Positions 50,187-59,723 of a stretch of 64,000 bases of DNA are shown here, piece after piece. Origin of the DNA: Rothia similimucilaginosa (GTDB taxonomy: Bacteria > Actinomycetota > Actinomycetes > Actinomycetales > Micrococcaceae); NCBI RefSeq assembly GCF_029850875.1, contig NZ_JAOVAM010000007.1:1-64000 (forward strand). Reading direction: 5' to 3'. Position 1 is the first letter of the stretch; the number at the start of each line of letters is the position of its first letter. Under the pieces are notes generated by a model. It ran no database searches, was not told where the DNA came from, and saw only the letters and a list, made by a program, of their open reading frames with translations. Both the position numbers and the translations under genes were made by a program.

Positions 50187-53100
50187 TTAGGATGCGCTCG
50201 AAAGAGTACGCAGAGCCACGGACACCACAGCCAGGCGCGGGTGACCGGTAACGTCCGGAGCAGCCTCGCGGATCTCCTTCAGAACGCGGTCAATGTTGCC
50301 CACGCGGGTCGGGTGCTCCTCAACCCAGGTTTCCAGAGCCTGCTGTGCACCTTCTACAGTGGAGAAGTCGCCCTTGGCGCCCTCTGCCACGGACAGTGCC
50401 AGCTCTGCAGCGGTCTCGTAGAGGCTGCCGCGCAGTGCCTGACGTGCCAGAATCTCCCAGCGGTCGTTGCGGGGCAGGTCGGAGATGAGGCCGAGCAGCT
50501 CGTCCACCTTGAAACGGTCGTAGGTTGCGAAGTAGACCGGTGCCAGCGAGGTTGCCTCGAAGTCGTGGTCGCGTGCGGAACGGATAACGTCCATCAGGGC
50601 GTAGCCCTCAAAGCCGCGAATCCAGATGACTATGAGTTCCTCAGGCAGGCCCCATGCCTCGCCTGCATCGCGCTTTGCACGAACACGGTCACGGGAAGTA
50701 CCGGAGAGGTACTCGGGCAGGTTACGGCGCATCTCGACGACGGAACCGAAGGTCTCCAGTAGCTCAGAGATGCTGGTGCCAGCGACCACACCACGTTCGG
50801 TGATGAACCAGCGGACGGCACGGTCCAGAACGCGCTGGTTATCGCGCAGAACGGTGAACCATGCATCCAGCGGGGTCTTCGGGGACAGTTCACGGTGTAG
50901 CTTAGCTGCGGTGCCCAGCTCGAAGAGCTCGCGAGCCACAATGAAGGCGCGTGCGACGGAATCGATACCAACGTTGAACTCCTCCATCACACGGTATGCG
51001 AAAGTGATACCACCGATGTTGACCAGCTCGTTAGCGACGCGGGTGCAGAGGATTTCCTTACGCAGCGGGTGCGAGTTCAGGTGCTGGCCGAAACGCTCAA
51101 CCAGTGCTGCCGGGAAGTAGCTGCGCAGCACGCCCTCCAGGTAGGGGTCGTCCGCGAAGTCGGTCTGTTCCAGTGCGTGAGTGAGGTAAATCTTCACGTA
51201 CGCAGCCAGCACAGACAGCTCGGGGCGAGTCAGACGCTCGCCGGTGGTCTCCAGACGTGCATCCAACTCCTCATCGGTGGGCAGGAACTCGACGGCGCGG
51301 TTCAGGCCGGCGTGCTCTTCCAGGTCGTGCATGAGGCGCTTGTACAGGTTGATGCCCAGGAAGGAACCGTGGAACTCACCCTGCAGCAGCACGTTCTGCT
51401 CAACGTTGGTGCCGAGTACCTTGCCGCCAACCTCGTCCTGCAGGGACTCGATGAAGGAAGCACGCTCTTCAACGGGTAGTTCACCACGTGCCACGAGGCG
51501 GTCCACCAAAATCTTAATGTTGACCTCACGGTCACTGGTTTCCACACCTGCGGAGTTGTCGATTGCGTCGGTGTTGAGGATAACGCCGTTGAGCGCAGCC
51601 TCAACACGGCCCAGCTGAGTGAAACCGAGGTTACCGCCCTCGCCAACGATCTTGGCGCGCAGGTCCTTACCATTGACACGCAGTGCGTCGTTAGCCTTGT
51701 CGCCTACCTGTGCGTTGGTCTCGGTGGATCCCTTCACGTAGGTACCGATACCACCGTTGTAAATCAGGTCTACCGGTGCCTTGAGGATGGCAGAAATCAG
51801 CTCGGTCGGTGCCAGCTCGGTGACGGACTCGTCCAGATCCAGAACCTCGCGTACCTCGGGGGTGATCTCGATGGACTTCAGGCCGCGAGAGTACACGCCA
51901 CCACCGGCGGAAATCAGGTCGCGGTTGTAGTCCTGCCAGGAGGAACGGGGCAGGTTGTACAGGCGCTGACGCTCGTCGAAGGATGCTGCCGCGTTAGGGT
52001 TCGGGTCCAGGAAGATATCGCGGTGGTCGAATGCTGCGACCAGGCGGGTTGCCTTGGAGCGGAGCAGACCGTTACCGAATACGTCACCGGACATGTCGCC
52101 AATACCGACTGCGGTGAACTCTTCGGTCTGAGCGTCGTGGCCGAGCTCAGCAAAGTGACGCTTGACGGACTCCCATGCACCGCGTGCGGTGATGCCCATT
52201 GCCTTATGGTCGTAGCCGACGGAGCCGCCGGATGCGAAGGCGTCGCCCAGCCAGAAGCCGCGCTCCAGGCTGATTGCGTTTGCGGTGTCGGAGAATGCTG
52301 CGGTGCCCTTATCCGCTGCGACCACCAGGTAGTAGTCGTCAGCGTCGCGTGCTACAACACCCTCGGGGCGGACAACAGTCTCGGATCCGTCAGCGCCAAC
52401 GGAGAGATTGTCGGTGACGTCCAGCAGGGAGCCGATGAAGACCTTGTAGGACTCGCGACCCTCGGTGATCCATGCATCGCGATCCACTGCGGGGTCGGGC
52501 AGCTGCTTGGGGAAGAAGCCACCCTTCGCGCCGGTGGGGATAATGACGGAGTTCTTCACCATCTGTGCCTTGACCAAGCCCAGAACCTCGGTACGGAAGT
52601 CGTCACGGCGGTCGGACCAGCGCAGGCCACCACGTGCGACGCTACCGAAGCGCAGGTGAACACCCTCAACGCGCGGGGAGTAGACGAAGATCTCGAATTT
52701 GGGGCGGGGCAGGGGTGCGAAGTCAATCTCCTGCGGTGCCACCTTGAATGCGAGTGCGGGGCGGCCAGCAAGGTATGCGTTAGTGCGCAGGATAGCGCGA
52801 ATGACCTTACCGAGGGAGCGCAGATAGCGGTCAGCATCCAGGGTGGGAATCTGGTTCAGTTCCTCAACCAGGTCGGCTTCGATTTCCTCGCGGCGTGCGT
52901 TGCGCTGCTCATCGTTGAGACCGTTGTTCGGGTCGAAGCTGACCTCGAAGAACTCGACCAAGTGCTTGGTGATGGCCGGGTTAGCGAGCAGGGTGTTTGA
53001 CATGAAGGACGGAGTGTAGCCCAGGCCCAGCTGAATCAGGTAATGGTTCAGGGCACGGAACAGACGTACTTCCTTCCAGGTCAAGCCCTCAGCTAGAATC

Positions 53101-55076
53101 AGGCGGTCCAGGGTGTCGGACTCGCGCTCACCGAGCAGGTAGGCGTTCAGTGCATCCTCGTAAAGGGAAGCCACAGCGTTCGCGTCTACACCTTCGGGGA
53201 ACTGGACCCCAAAGTCGTAGAGGTAGCCGTAGTCTTCGCCATCCTCAGGCTTGAACTCGTAGGGCTTCTGATCAACAACGACCAGACCCATATTCTGCAT
53301 AACCGGCAGCAGCTCGGTGAGGGTGTGAGGTGCGGACAGGTAGGTCTTCAGTCGGGTAGTGTTGGCTTCGCCGGCTTCAACCTTGATTGCGGCGGGCTTC
53401 TGGCCCGAGAGAGATTCAAGAATCACGATATCCTCGATTGCTTGTTCTACTGTGTAATCGGCTCGGTAGGCTGCACTCGTCGCATCTGCCCAGGCTGATG
53501 CGAGTCGGCGGCCTTCCGCTCCGGGTTTCCATGCCTCAATAGCAGCTGCGGTTGCTTCCACCCAGGAGCGGGCGGCTTCTTGCAGTCGCTTTTCGAGAGC
53601 TTGATGATCCGTCTTCGGCACATCATTAGGGTTGGTGAGCCGAATGCGGAAAAATAGACGCGCCAACGATGAGGAGGACAGGTACACTTCATGGTCGATG
53701 GCACTAAGATCAAATTCCTGTTGGAAAACCTGTTGGATTCGCGCACACACGTTCGTGTTGTAGCGGTCCCGAGGCAGGTACACCACGGCGGAAATAAACC
53801 GGTTGAACTGGTCTGCGCGCAGGAACAGACGGGTCTTGCGGCGCTCCTCCAGGCCCATAATGCCGCCGAAAGTTTCGGTCAGGTCATTAGCGGAGGCGTG
53901 GAGCAGTTCCAGGCGCGGGTAATCTTCCAGGGCACCCAGAAGCGCCTTGTCAGAGTAAGAACCGGGATGGTAGCCGAGGCGGCGGCGCACCATGGCGATA
54001 CGCTCACGCACCAGCGGAGTCTCAATGGCGGGCAGGGAGTACGCCTGGCGGGTAAACAGACCCAGGATGACGTACTCACCGATGACTCGACCGTTCAGGT
54101 CGAAGCGGCGCACACCAATGTAGTCTAGGTAGTCGTTGCGGGCAACCGTGGAGCGGGAGTTCGCCTTCGTGATGTACACGGGGCGGGGGAACAGTGCACG
54201 TTCGAGAGTCTCACCAGAGAGCTGAATGCGGTTACGGCCCTCGGTGGTACGTAGAATACCGAGCGCCGAGCCGGGGCGGTCCACCAGGGAGATAGCACCG
54301 GAAGAGCCGTCCAGAACGCGCTCTTTGACACCCATGAACACGAAGTTGCCGCGGGTCAGCCAACGTAGGAAGTCCTGTGCCACCTCCACGCGGGAGGCAG
54401 GCTCCACACCGCGCGGGTTGGCGGCGTAGGATTCCTCGCCGTGACCCAGGGTGGCACCACGCAGCTCGTACATTACTTGAGCCATGTCGAAAACGCGGGT
54501 GACCATGGCATCCAGGTCGCTGTGGCAGGCACGCACGTCAGCAAGGACGCACTCAACTTCCTTCTCGCAACGGCGCTGATCTTCCTCAGTGAGGTAGCGG
54601 GTCAGGCGGACTGCAATCCAGGATTCAATAGCGACCGTGGCGCCCTCGGGGGCGTTCTCACTGAGCTTCAGGGAGGGCACGCCCAGGGTAGCGGTATCAC
54701 CGCTGGCGAGGTTGCCACGCATGCCGGTGCCGCGCAGGCTCAGGATGGCACCTTCCGGATCACGTTCTACGAGGAAGGTGGGGTGAAGAATGGTAACGAA
54801 ACCACCAAAATTCGTTGCGAGGCACGCAGTCAGGGAGCTGACAATATGCGGCATGTCGTCGGTCGTGACGTATAGGGTGGTGTTGTATTCGTCGTTGCGG
54901 GCAGCAACAACGGGGGTCTTAGGCATGCGGATTCGAGCCAGCGCACGGTGGGTGCGAGCTAAATCCTCTAACTCTGCCGGGGTGAATTCTTCACGCTCGT
55001 CTTCGGGACTGTTCAGGAAATACTGCTCGACCCATTCATCGGCGCCAGCGAAGTGTGCCATAGCCTTGTCAGTCAT
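50187..55076 (-). CDS. gdh: NAD-specific glutamate dehydrogenase, large type
   Basis: 1629 residues from the ATG at 55076 (a TTG at 55082 with GGAGG five bases upstream is an alternative). This is the 180-kDa class known from Streptomyces and Mycobacterium (about 1600-1650 residues), which oxidises glutamate to 2-oxoglutarate with NAD+. Long N-terminal regulatory ACT-like regions (about 1-500) precede the catalytic part. There, GGLRWSDRRDDFRTEVLGLV and TGAKGGFFPKQLP contain the substrate-binding Lys, and VGIGDMSGDVFGNG starts the nucleotide-binding domain. The gene is complete with no frameshift. It is divergent to aroE. Confidence 0.96.
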   Translation of the reverse strand: MTDKAMAHFAGADEWVEQYFLNSPEDEREEFTPAELEDLARTHRALARIRMPKTPVVAARNDEYNTTLYVTTDDMPHIVSSLTACLATNFGGFVTILHPTFLVERDPEGAILSLRGTGMRGNLASGDTATLGVPSLKLSENAPEGATVAIESWIAVRLTRYLTEEDQRRCEKEVECVLADVRACHSDLDAMVTRVFDMAQVMYELRGATLGHGEESYAANPRGVEPASRVEVAQDFLRWLTRGNFVFMGVKERVLDGSSGAISLVDRPGSALGILRTTEGRNRIQLSGETLERALFPRPVYITKANSRSTVARNDYLDYIGVRRFDLNGRVIGEYVILGLFTRQAYSLPAIETPLVRERIAMVRRRLGYHPGSYSDKALLGALEDYPRLELLHASANDLTETFGGIMGLEERRKTRLFLRADQFNRFISAVVYLPRDRYNTNVCARIQQVFQQEFDLSAIDHEVYLSSSSLARLFFRIRLTNPNDVPKTDHQALEKRLQEAARSWVEATAAAIEAWKPGAEGRRLASAWADATSAAYRADYTVEQAIEDIVILESLSGQKPAAIKVEAGEANTTRLKTYLSAPHTLTELLPVMQNMGLVVVDQKPYEFKPEDGEDYGYLYDFGVQFPEGVDANAVASLYEDALNAYLLGERESDTLDRLILAEGLTWKEVRLFRALNHYLIQLGLGYTPSFMSNTLLANPAITKHLVEFFEVSFDPNNGLNDEQRNARREEIEADLVEELNQIPTLDADRYLRSLGKVIRAILRTNAYLAGRPALAFKVAPQEIDFAPLPRPKFEIFVYSPRVEGVHLRFGSVARGGLRWSDRRDDFRTEVLGLVKAQMVKNSVIIPTGAKGGFFPKQLPDPAVDRDAWITEGRESYKVFIGSLLDVTDNLSVGADGSETVVRPEGVVARDADDYYLVVAADKGTAAFSDTANAISLERGFWLGDAFASGGSVGYDHKAMGITARGAWESVKRHFAELGHDAQTEEFTAVGIGDMSGDVFGNGLLRSKATRLVAAFDHRDIFLDPNPNAAASFDERQRLYNLPRSSWQDYNRDLISAGGGVYSRGLKSIEITPEVREVLDLDESVTELAPTELISAILKAPVDLIYNGGIGTYVKGSTETNAQVGDKANDALRVNGKDLRAKIVGEGGNLGFTQLGRVEAALNGVILNTDAIDNSAGVETSDREVNIKILVDRLVARGELPVEERASFIESLQDEVGGKVLGTNVEQNVLLQGEFHGSFLGINLYKRLMHDLEEHAGLNRAVEFLPTDEELDARLETTGERLTRPELSVLAAYVKIYLTHALEQTDFADDPYLEGVLRSYFPAALVERFGQHLNSHPLRKEILCTRVANELVNIGGITFAYRVMEEFNVGIDSVARAFIVARELFELGTAAKLHRELSPKTPLDAWFTVLRDNQRVLDRAVRWFITERGVVAGTSISELLETFGSVVEMRRNLPEYLSGTSRDRVRAKRDAGEAWGLPEELIVIWIRGFEGYALMDVIRSARDHDFEATSLAPVYFATYDRFKVDELLGLISDLPRNDRWEILARQALRGSLYETAAELALSVAEGAKGDFSTVEGAQQALETWVEEHPTRVGNIDRVLKEIREAAPDVTGHPRLAVVSVALRTLSSAS

Positions 55077-55334
55077 TGACAATCTATCCTCCGAATATCG
55101 GTATCACTTCACTGTGACGGTGTCTGTGTAGTCTCACGTGCGCGCTCCAGCGCACAAGTAGTTATACCAAGCTTATACCTTTGAGATGTTTAAGTCAGAT
55201 ACATTGTGCTCTTAGGGGTATAAATTATTTTTCTCTTCTCCCCAACTCCAGCACATATTTGGCACCGGTTCAAAGACATGAAGTCCCTTATGGAATAACG
55301 GAACACCAGGGTTCCGTCTCGAGGAGCGGACGTT

Positions 55335-55340
55335 TAGAGT
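55335..55340 (+). promoter_or_regulatory. -10 element of leaderless aroE
   Basis: TAGAGT, six bases (GGGAAT), then ATG at 55347. Confidence 0.5.
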
Positions 55341-55346
55341 GGGAAT

Positions 55347-56261
55347 ATGAGTTTGCGTACTGAATCTTTCCTGGTGGGCCTCATCGGTGACGGCATCACC
55401 TCCTCCCTCACCCCTCCTATGCATGAGGCGGAGGCGGACGCGCACGGGGTGCGTTACCTGTACCGCCCCATCGACCTGGACGCCTTGGACCTGGACGGGG
55501 CTTCCGCCCCGGCGCTTCTGGATGCGGCAGCACTGCTTGGCTTTAACGCGTTCAACATCACGCACCCGTGCAAGCAGTCAGTCATGGAGCATCTGGACGA
55601 GCTTTCGGATGCGGCACGCGCCTTGGGAGCGGTCAATTGCGTGGTGATTCGCGAGGATGGCACATTCTACGGCGATAACACCGACTACTCGGGGTTCATT
55701 GCGGCATTGAAGCGCGGTCTGCCACAGGTGACGGAGGATCCAGCGCGTCTGGAGCACGTGGTGCAGATGGGTGCTGGCGGTGCCGGTAGCGCCACGGCGT
55801 ACGCACTGTGCCGTCTGGGGGTGCGCCGCCTGAGTCTCTTTGAGCGTGACGCGGCGAAGGCTCAGGGGCTTGCGGAGCAGCTGGGTGGGCTCCTCCCGCA
55901 GACCCGAATCGAGGTGCTGAGCGACGATGAGCGCCTCATTGAATCTCTACTGGAAGCTCAGGGTTTGGTGAATGCAACCCCGGTGGGTATGCACGTGCAT
56001 CCGGGCATGCCGTTGAGTGAATCGGCACTGAGCGCCGGGGTATTGTGTGAGGGCTTGTGGGTTGCGGATGTCATCTACCTGCCAGAAGAAACGCAGCTGG
56101 TGCATGCGGCGCGTGCCGCCGGGTGCGAGGTGCTGACGGGTGGCTACATGGCGGTGGGTCAGGCGGTGGATGCGTTCCGCCTCTTTACCAAACTAGAGCC
56201 GAATGCTGAGCGTATGGCGGCGCATTTTGAGGCACTGATTGCGGCACAGCAGGGGGCTTAG
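55347..56261 (+). CDS. aroE: Shikimate/quinate dehydrogenase
   Basis: 304 residues. Reduces 3-dehydroshikimate to shikimate, or oxidises quinate/shikimate in the reverse direction. Catalytic Lys76 in ITHPCKQSV and Asp113 in GDNTDYSGF are present, and MGAGGAGSATAY is the nucleotide loop. The N-terminal GLIGDGITSSLTPPMHE, with Gly-Asp-Gly in place of the usual biosynthetic pattern, resembles the quinate/shikimate group (QsuD type) of corynebacteria, so catabolism is possible. The MHS-family transporter lies directly downstream on the other strand. Confidence 0.9.
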   Translation: MSLRTESFLVGLIGDGITSSLTPPMHEAEADAHGVRYLYRPIDLDALDLDGASAPALLDAAALLGFNAFNITHPCKQSVMEHLDELSDAARALGAVNCVVIREDGTFYGDNTDYSGFIAALKRGLPQVTEDPARLEHVVQMGAGGAGSATAYALCRLGVRRLSLFERDAAKAQGLAEQLGGLLPQTRIEVLSDDERLIESLLEAQGLVNATPVGMHVHPGMPLSESALSAGVLCEGLWVADVIYLPEETQLVHAARAAGCEVLTGGYMAVGQAVDAFRLFTKLEPNAERMAAHFEALIAAQQGA

Positions 56262-56275
56262 AAAACCACATACAA

Positions 56276-56318
56276 GTGGGGCTGGATAGTCATCTAATAG
56301 TCATCTATCCAGCCCCAC
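56276..56318. terminator. Bidirectional terminator
   Basis: A perfect 14-bp stem GTGGGGCTGGATAG/CTATCCAGCCCCAC with a 15-base loop between converging genes. Confidence 0.9.
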
Positions 56319-56354
56319 CTGTATTTATTCTATATACGAAATATATTGTATGGG

Positions 56355-57647
56355 CTATGCATCCAGTTCCGCAAGGGACTTCTTATAACCCTCACGAGCC
56401 GTCAGCGCACCCAACGCCACGAGCACACACATGGCGACCGTGAACACGGCGGGCAACACCGCATTGTGCAGGTCGGCACCAGCGAGGCTCGTTGCCACGG
56501 CGGGTGCTACGCCTCCGGAAATTGCGAAGCCAATCTGGGTGCCCAGCGCCAGACCGGTCACGCGCACGCGAGTGGGGAACATCTCCGCGTAGAAGGCGGG
56601 CCACACGCCATTCGCCATGGAGTAGAGCGCACCGTGCATGAGCACACCGTAGGCGAAGATACCCACCCAGTTACCCTCGGCAATCGCGCCAAGGTACGGG
56701 AACATCACCAGGGAAGAAGCAACCGCACCGGTAATGAACACGGGCTTACGACCAATCTTGTCGGCAAGCATGGCGGCGAGCGGAATCGCAATCAGACCGA
56801 GGGTATTGGAGGCGACCGGCACCAGCAGCATGGTGCTGCGATCAAGGCCGTAACCCTTGGTGGCGAAGGAAAGCGCGAAGGTCGTGAAGACCATGTTCAC
56901 GGTGTTGACCATGGCGCACACGGCGATGGTGAGTACGGCCCGCTTGTGGTGCTTGAAGACCAGCACGAGCGGGGATTCGGTGAGCTTTTCACGCTGCAGG
57001 TAGGCGGGCGGTTCAGAGAGGGTGCGGCGAATCAGCCAGGCGGTCACCACCACGAAGGTGGAGAGCCAGAAGGGTACGCGCCAGCCCCAGGTGAGCAGCT
57101 GTTCGTCCGGCAGGGCGGCGAAGGGAATGAACACAGCAGTCGCCAGCAGCGAGCCGAACTGGGTGCCCTGCAGGGTCCAACTGGTGGTGAAGGCACGCTG
57201 ATGCTCGTTGGCATGCTCCAGGGAGATGGAGATGGAGCTTGCCTGCTCACCGGCGGCGGAGAGGCCCTGAAGTATACGGCAGATGACCAGCAAAATCGGT
57301 GCGATAATACCCGCTTGGCTGTAGGTTGGTAGGCAACCGATGGCGAAGGTGGCGCTACCCATCAGGAAGAGCGTGAGCATCAGGACGAATCGGCGGCCAT
57401 AGCGATCACCGAGGGGTCCAATGATCATGGCGCCGAAAGGTCGCACAACGTAGGCGACGCCCACAACGACCATGGATTTGAGAATGCCAATGGCTGCGGT
57501 GTCTTCGGGGAAGAAGATACGGTTAAGCACGATTGCGGCAGCGGTGCCGTAGACCGCGAAGTCGTAGTATTCGAGGGCGGAGCCTATCCAGCTGGCGAGG
57601 GCGGCTCGTCGTGGTGATCGGGCGGGCGCGTCGGTGCGTCGGCTCAT
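56355..57647 (-). CDS. MFS transporter, metabolite:H+ symporter (MHS) family
   Basis: 430 residues with about twelve membrane segments. ASWIGSALEYYDFAVYGTA at the start and GDRYGRRFVLM in the first loop are signatures of the MHS group (ShiA, ProP, KgtP). The substrate is a small organic acid or osmolyte; the neighbouring shikimate/quinate dehydrogenase makes shikimate or quinate a reasonable guess, but this is inference only. GAAGGAACC precedes the ATG. Confidence 0.88.
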   Translation of the reverse strand: MSRRTDAPARSPRRAALASWIGSALEYYDFAVYGTAAAIVLNRIFFPEDTAAIGILKSMVVVGVAYVVRPFGAMIIGPLGDRYGRRFVLMLTLFLMGSATFAIGCLPTYSQAGIIAPILLVICRILQGLSAAGEQASSISISLEHANEHQRAFTTSWTLQGTQFGSLLATAVFIPFAALPDEQLLTWGWRVPFWLSTFVVVTAWLIRRTLSEPPAYLQREKLTESPLVLVFKHHKRAVLTIAVCAMVNTVNMVFTTFALSFATKGYGLDRSTMLLVPVASNTLGLIAIPLAAMLADKIGRKPVFITGAVASSLVMFPYLGAIAEGNWVGIFAYGVLMHGALYSMANGVWPAFYAEMFPTRVRVTGLALGTQIGFAISGGVAPAVATSLAGADLHNAVLPAVFTVAMCVLVALGALTAREGYKKSLAELDA

Positions 57648-57891
57648 GGGTGGTTCCTTCGGTGCTATACCCGTTGGGATGGGTGGGGTCGCGGCGTGGG
57701 CGGCCCGCGTGGTCTGTCAATGTGCTCTTTTAGTGTAAGGAGCACACCGCCCATTTTCCATAGGGTTACCTAAGTTCCCAGGGTTTGAAGTAGGTAGAAA
57801 CACGGAGACCGTGCGAACAATAAAGAAATTTGTAATTTCAAAAATACGCGACAGGACTTTCACATCCCAACCCACATAAAGTGAATATCAC

Positions 57892-57953
57892 CTCGGCAGG
57901 AGTGTGCCTACCGAGCAGTCACGCCGACCAAGATAAAGCTGGTCGGCGTTTTT
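57892..57953 (+). terminator. Tandem hairpins ending in a terminator
   Basis: First hairpin: CTCGG-AGG/CCT-CCGAG around AGTGTG. Second: perfect CGCCGACC/GGTCGGCG stem (57922-57948) followed by TTTTT. It would end plus-strand RNA entering the phage island, although no upstream plus-strand gene is present. Confidence 0.75.
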
Positions 57954-57969
57954 AGTGTCCAATTCATTT

Positions 57970-58023
57970 GCGGTAGCCCCGAACTATAGACTTCCCGGGA
58001 GGTTCATAGTGCGGGGCTACCGC
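57970..58023 (+). promoter_or_regulatory. Long hairpin upstream of endolysin
   Basis: GCGGTAGCCCCG pairs exactly with CGGGGCTACCGC over a 54-base span, with further inner pairing around CCCGGG. It ends about ten bases before the endolysin ribosome site, so it could control translation. Confidence 0.65.
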
Positions 58024-58043
58024 CTTTCCGAAAGGATTTTATT

Positions 58044-58694
58044 ATGTCCAAGATTGATCAGGCGATTGCATGGATGGAGCAGCGTAAGGGCAAGGTGACC
58101 TATTCGATGAATTATCGAACTGGCCCGCATTCTTATGACTGCTCATCTGCGGTTTACTTTGCACTGCGAGATGCTGGCCTGCTCCCGCAGAATATTGCTA
58201 TTGGTAATACCGAAACGCTCTTCCACGATTTGGAGAGTAATGGCTGGACTCAGGTTCGACCGGATGCATCGGGTAATTACCCGGCACGACGTGGCGACGT
58301 GTTTATTTGGGGTCGCCGTGGATACACCAGCGGCGCAGCTGGTCACACCGGCATTTTCTATGATGACCACGACACGATTATCCATTGCAACGCTGGTCAT
58401 AATGGTATTTCTATCAATCCGCACGACACGATTTGGTCGTACAACGGTAGTCCGGCGATCACTATTTATCGTCCCCCGGCAGACGTAAACGAAGAAGAGG
58501 TTATCTATCGCGCAGCTAAGAATGCAATGAATGCAATCTATGACGAACCTTTCATCCGCAAGGGAGATCTCGCAGAAAAGGCATTCGGCAACCGCCTCAC
58601 TGGCCTGCGCGGCGTAATCCACTGGTTCGACAACTCCATGTTGCACCTTCAGCAGCGTCTCGATGATGCAGAAAAAGCTGTGCGTGCGCTCTAG
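58044..58694 (+). CDS. Phage endolysin (Amidase_5-type) with C-terminal domain
   Basis: 216 residues. Residues 1-145 match the peptidoglycan amidohydrolase family PF05382 (Amidase_5, as in pneumococcal phage lysin): AWMEQRKGKVTYSMNYR, catalytic Cys33 in YDCSSAVYFALR and His101 in AGHTGIF. A second domain (150-216) has EEVIYRAAKNAMNAIYDEPF and is closely similar to the separate 74-residue protein at 60518. No signal peptide, as in holin-dependent lysins. GAAAGGA precedes the ATG. Confidence 0.85.
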   Translation: MSKIDQAIAWMEQRKGKVTYSMNYRTGPHSYDCSSAVYFALRDAGLLPQNIAIGNTETLFHDLESNGWTQVRPDASGNYPARRGDVFIWGRRGYTSGAAGHTGIFYDDHDTIIHCNAGHNGISINPHDTIWSYNGSPAITIYRPPADVNEEEVIYRAAKNAMNAIYDEPFIRKGDLAEKAFGNRLTGLRGVIHWFDNSMLHLQQRLDDAEKAVRAL

Positions 58695-58987
58695 TTAGAT
58701 TTATCTACTGAAACCAAAGAGATAACCATCAGGGTGTTTGGGGGAGGGTCTCTAGGCCCTATCCCAAACACCCATAAAACTTTAAATATAACGCATTCAA
58801 TAAATTACAAAATTTTACCTAATGAATATTTATCGATAAATAAACCAATATAAGTTAATTTACGAATTAAATAGCATCATCTACCTTCAAATACACCTCC
58901 CCCCTAACCTAAATATTAAATGTCGATTTAGAACATTGAAAAGTATCTGTTTACTCTTTTGACTAGGCATAGTATTCAGGAGAAACC
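58695..58987. other. AT-rich gap with hairpin
   Basis: GGGTGTTTGGG pairs with CCCAAACACCC (58732-58773), probably an RNA end of the endolysin gene. The following about 200 bp are the most AT-rich in the island. No coding signal. Confidence 0.6.
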
Positions 58988-59680
58988 ATGAAACACCTAC
59001 CCCGTCCCTGCGCAGGGTGCAGGGAGCCAACCAGTTCCTATAGAGAGGACTGCCGCACCTGCCAGGCGCGACGCCGTGCTATACAGACGCACGATAGTCC
59101 CTATCTAATGCAGGGGCATTCAATATGCCCTCGGTGTTGGCGTACGGCAGGTCTCTCTCTACCGGCAAGTAGTGTACGCCCGGAGAACTACGGGCAACCG
59201 CTCGTAATAGAGAATCAATGGAATCCCATCTATTCCATCTGCCGTGCATGTATCCACGCGCCAGAAGGTACCGTTCCTCTTGATTCACCGCGGGTCTATC
59301 TTCCTGTCAATCCTAGAGCTCGACGAACTTCAAAGCAGCGAATTTACCCTTCGCGAGCAAATCCGGTTCTTTTTCTTCCGCTTTCTCATTGCACGCGTTG
59401 CGAGAAGCCAATAGATGTGGATTCTCGACATGCCGGGCATCCCTTATGCCGCAAGCACTACCGGCAAAAGAAGCGACAGAATGCGCACCAGGATACTGAA
59501 GCTCCAATCGGCAAGAAGAGCGGACAGGATGAGTGGGCCGTTCATGATGCTGGTTTAGCATCATTCCTACACGCACGGAGAAAACGCCTGTCACATGCTT
59601 CAACTTCCCTGCCAAGAAGCAGAAGCAGAGCAACTCTTTGTAGAGCCAACACTATGGTTCACGCACCTTCCGCACTGTAG
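58988..59680 (+). CDS. Cys-rich zinc-ribbon-like protein
   Basis: 230 residues, no family recognised. Three Cys clusters suggest zinc binding: CAGC...CRTC (about 8-22), CPRC...CRAC (about 48-86) and HCTRC...CRKH (about 133-158). The C-terminal 70 residues are basic and low in structure. It is an AT-richer gene than the flanking chromosome and lies inside the phage-derived island. GGAG precedes the ATG. Nucleic-acid binding is a guess from the composition. Confidence 0.6.
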   Translation: MKHLPRPCAGCREPTSSYREDCRTCQARRRAIQTHDSPYLMQGHSICPRCWRTAGLSLPASSVRPENYGQPLVIENQWNPIYSICRACIHAPEGTVPLDSPRVYLPVNPRARRTSKQRIYPSRANPVLFLPLSHCTRCEKPIDVDSRHAGHPLCRKHYRQKKRQNAHQDTEAPIGKKSGQDEWAVHDAGLASFLHARRKRLSHASTSLPRSRSRATLCRANTMVHAPSAL

Positions 59681-59723
59681 CGGATATCAATAATTCACTC
59701 ATTTAGCAGAGAGGCTACATCAT

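Larger units (their letters stand above)
57648..58043. other. Intergenic region before the phage island
   Basis: Promoter region of the MHS gene on the left and a run of three hairpins on the right (57892-57916, 57922-57953, 57970-58023). No gene seen. Confidence 0.55.

Noticed and set aside
52023-53000. 325-codon plus-strand frame opposite gdh
   Set aside because: Shadow of a well-conserved gene.
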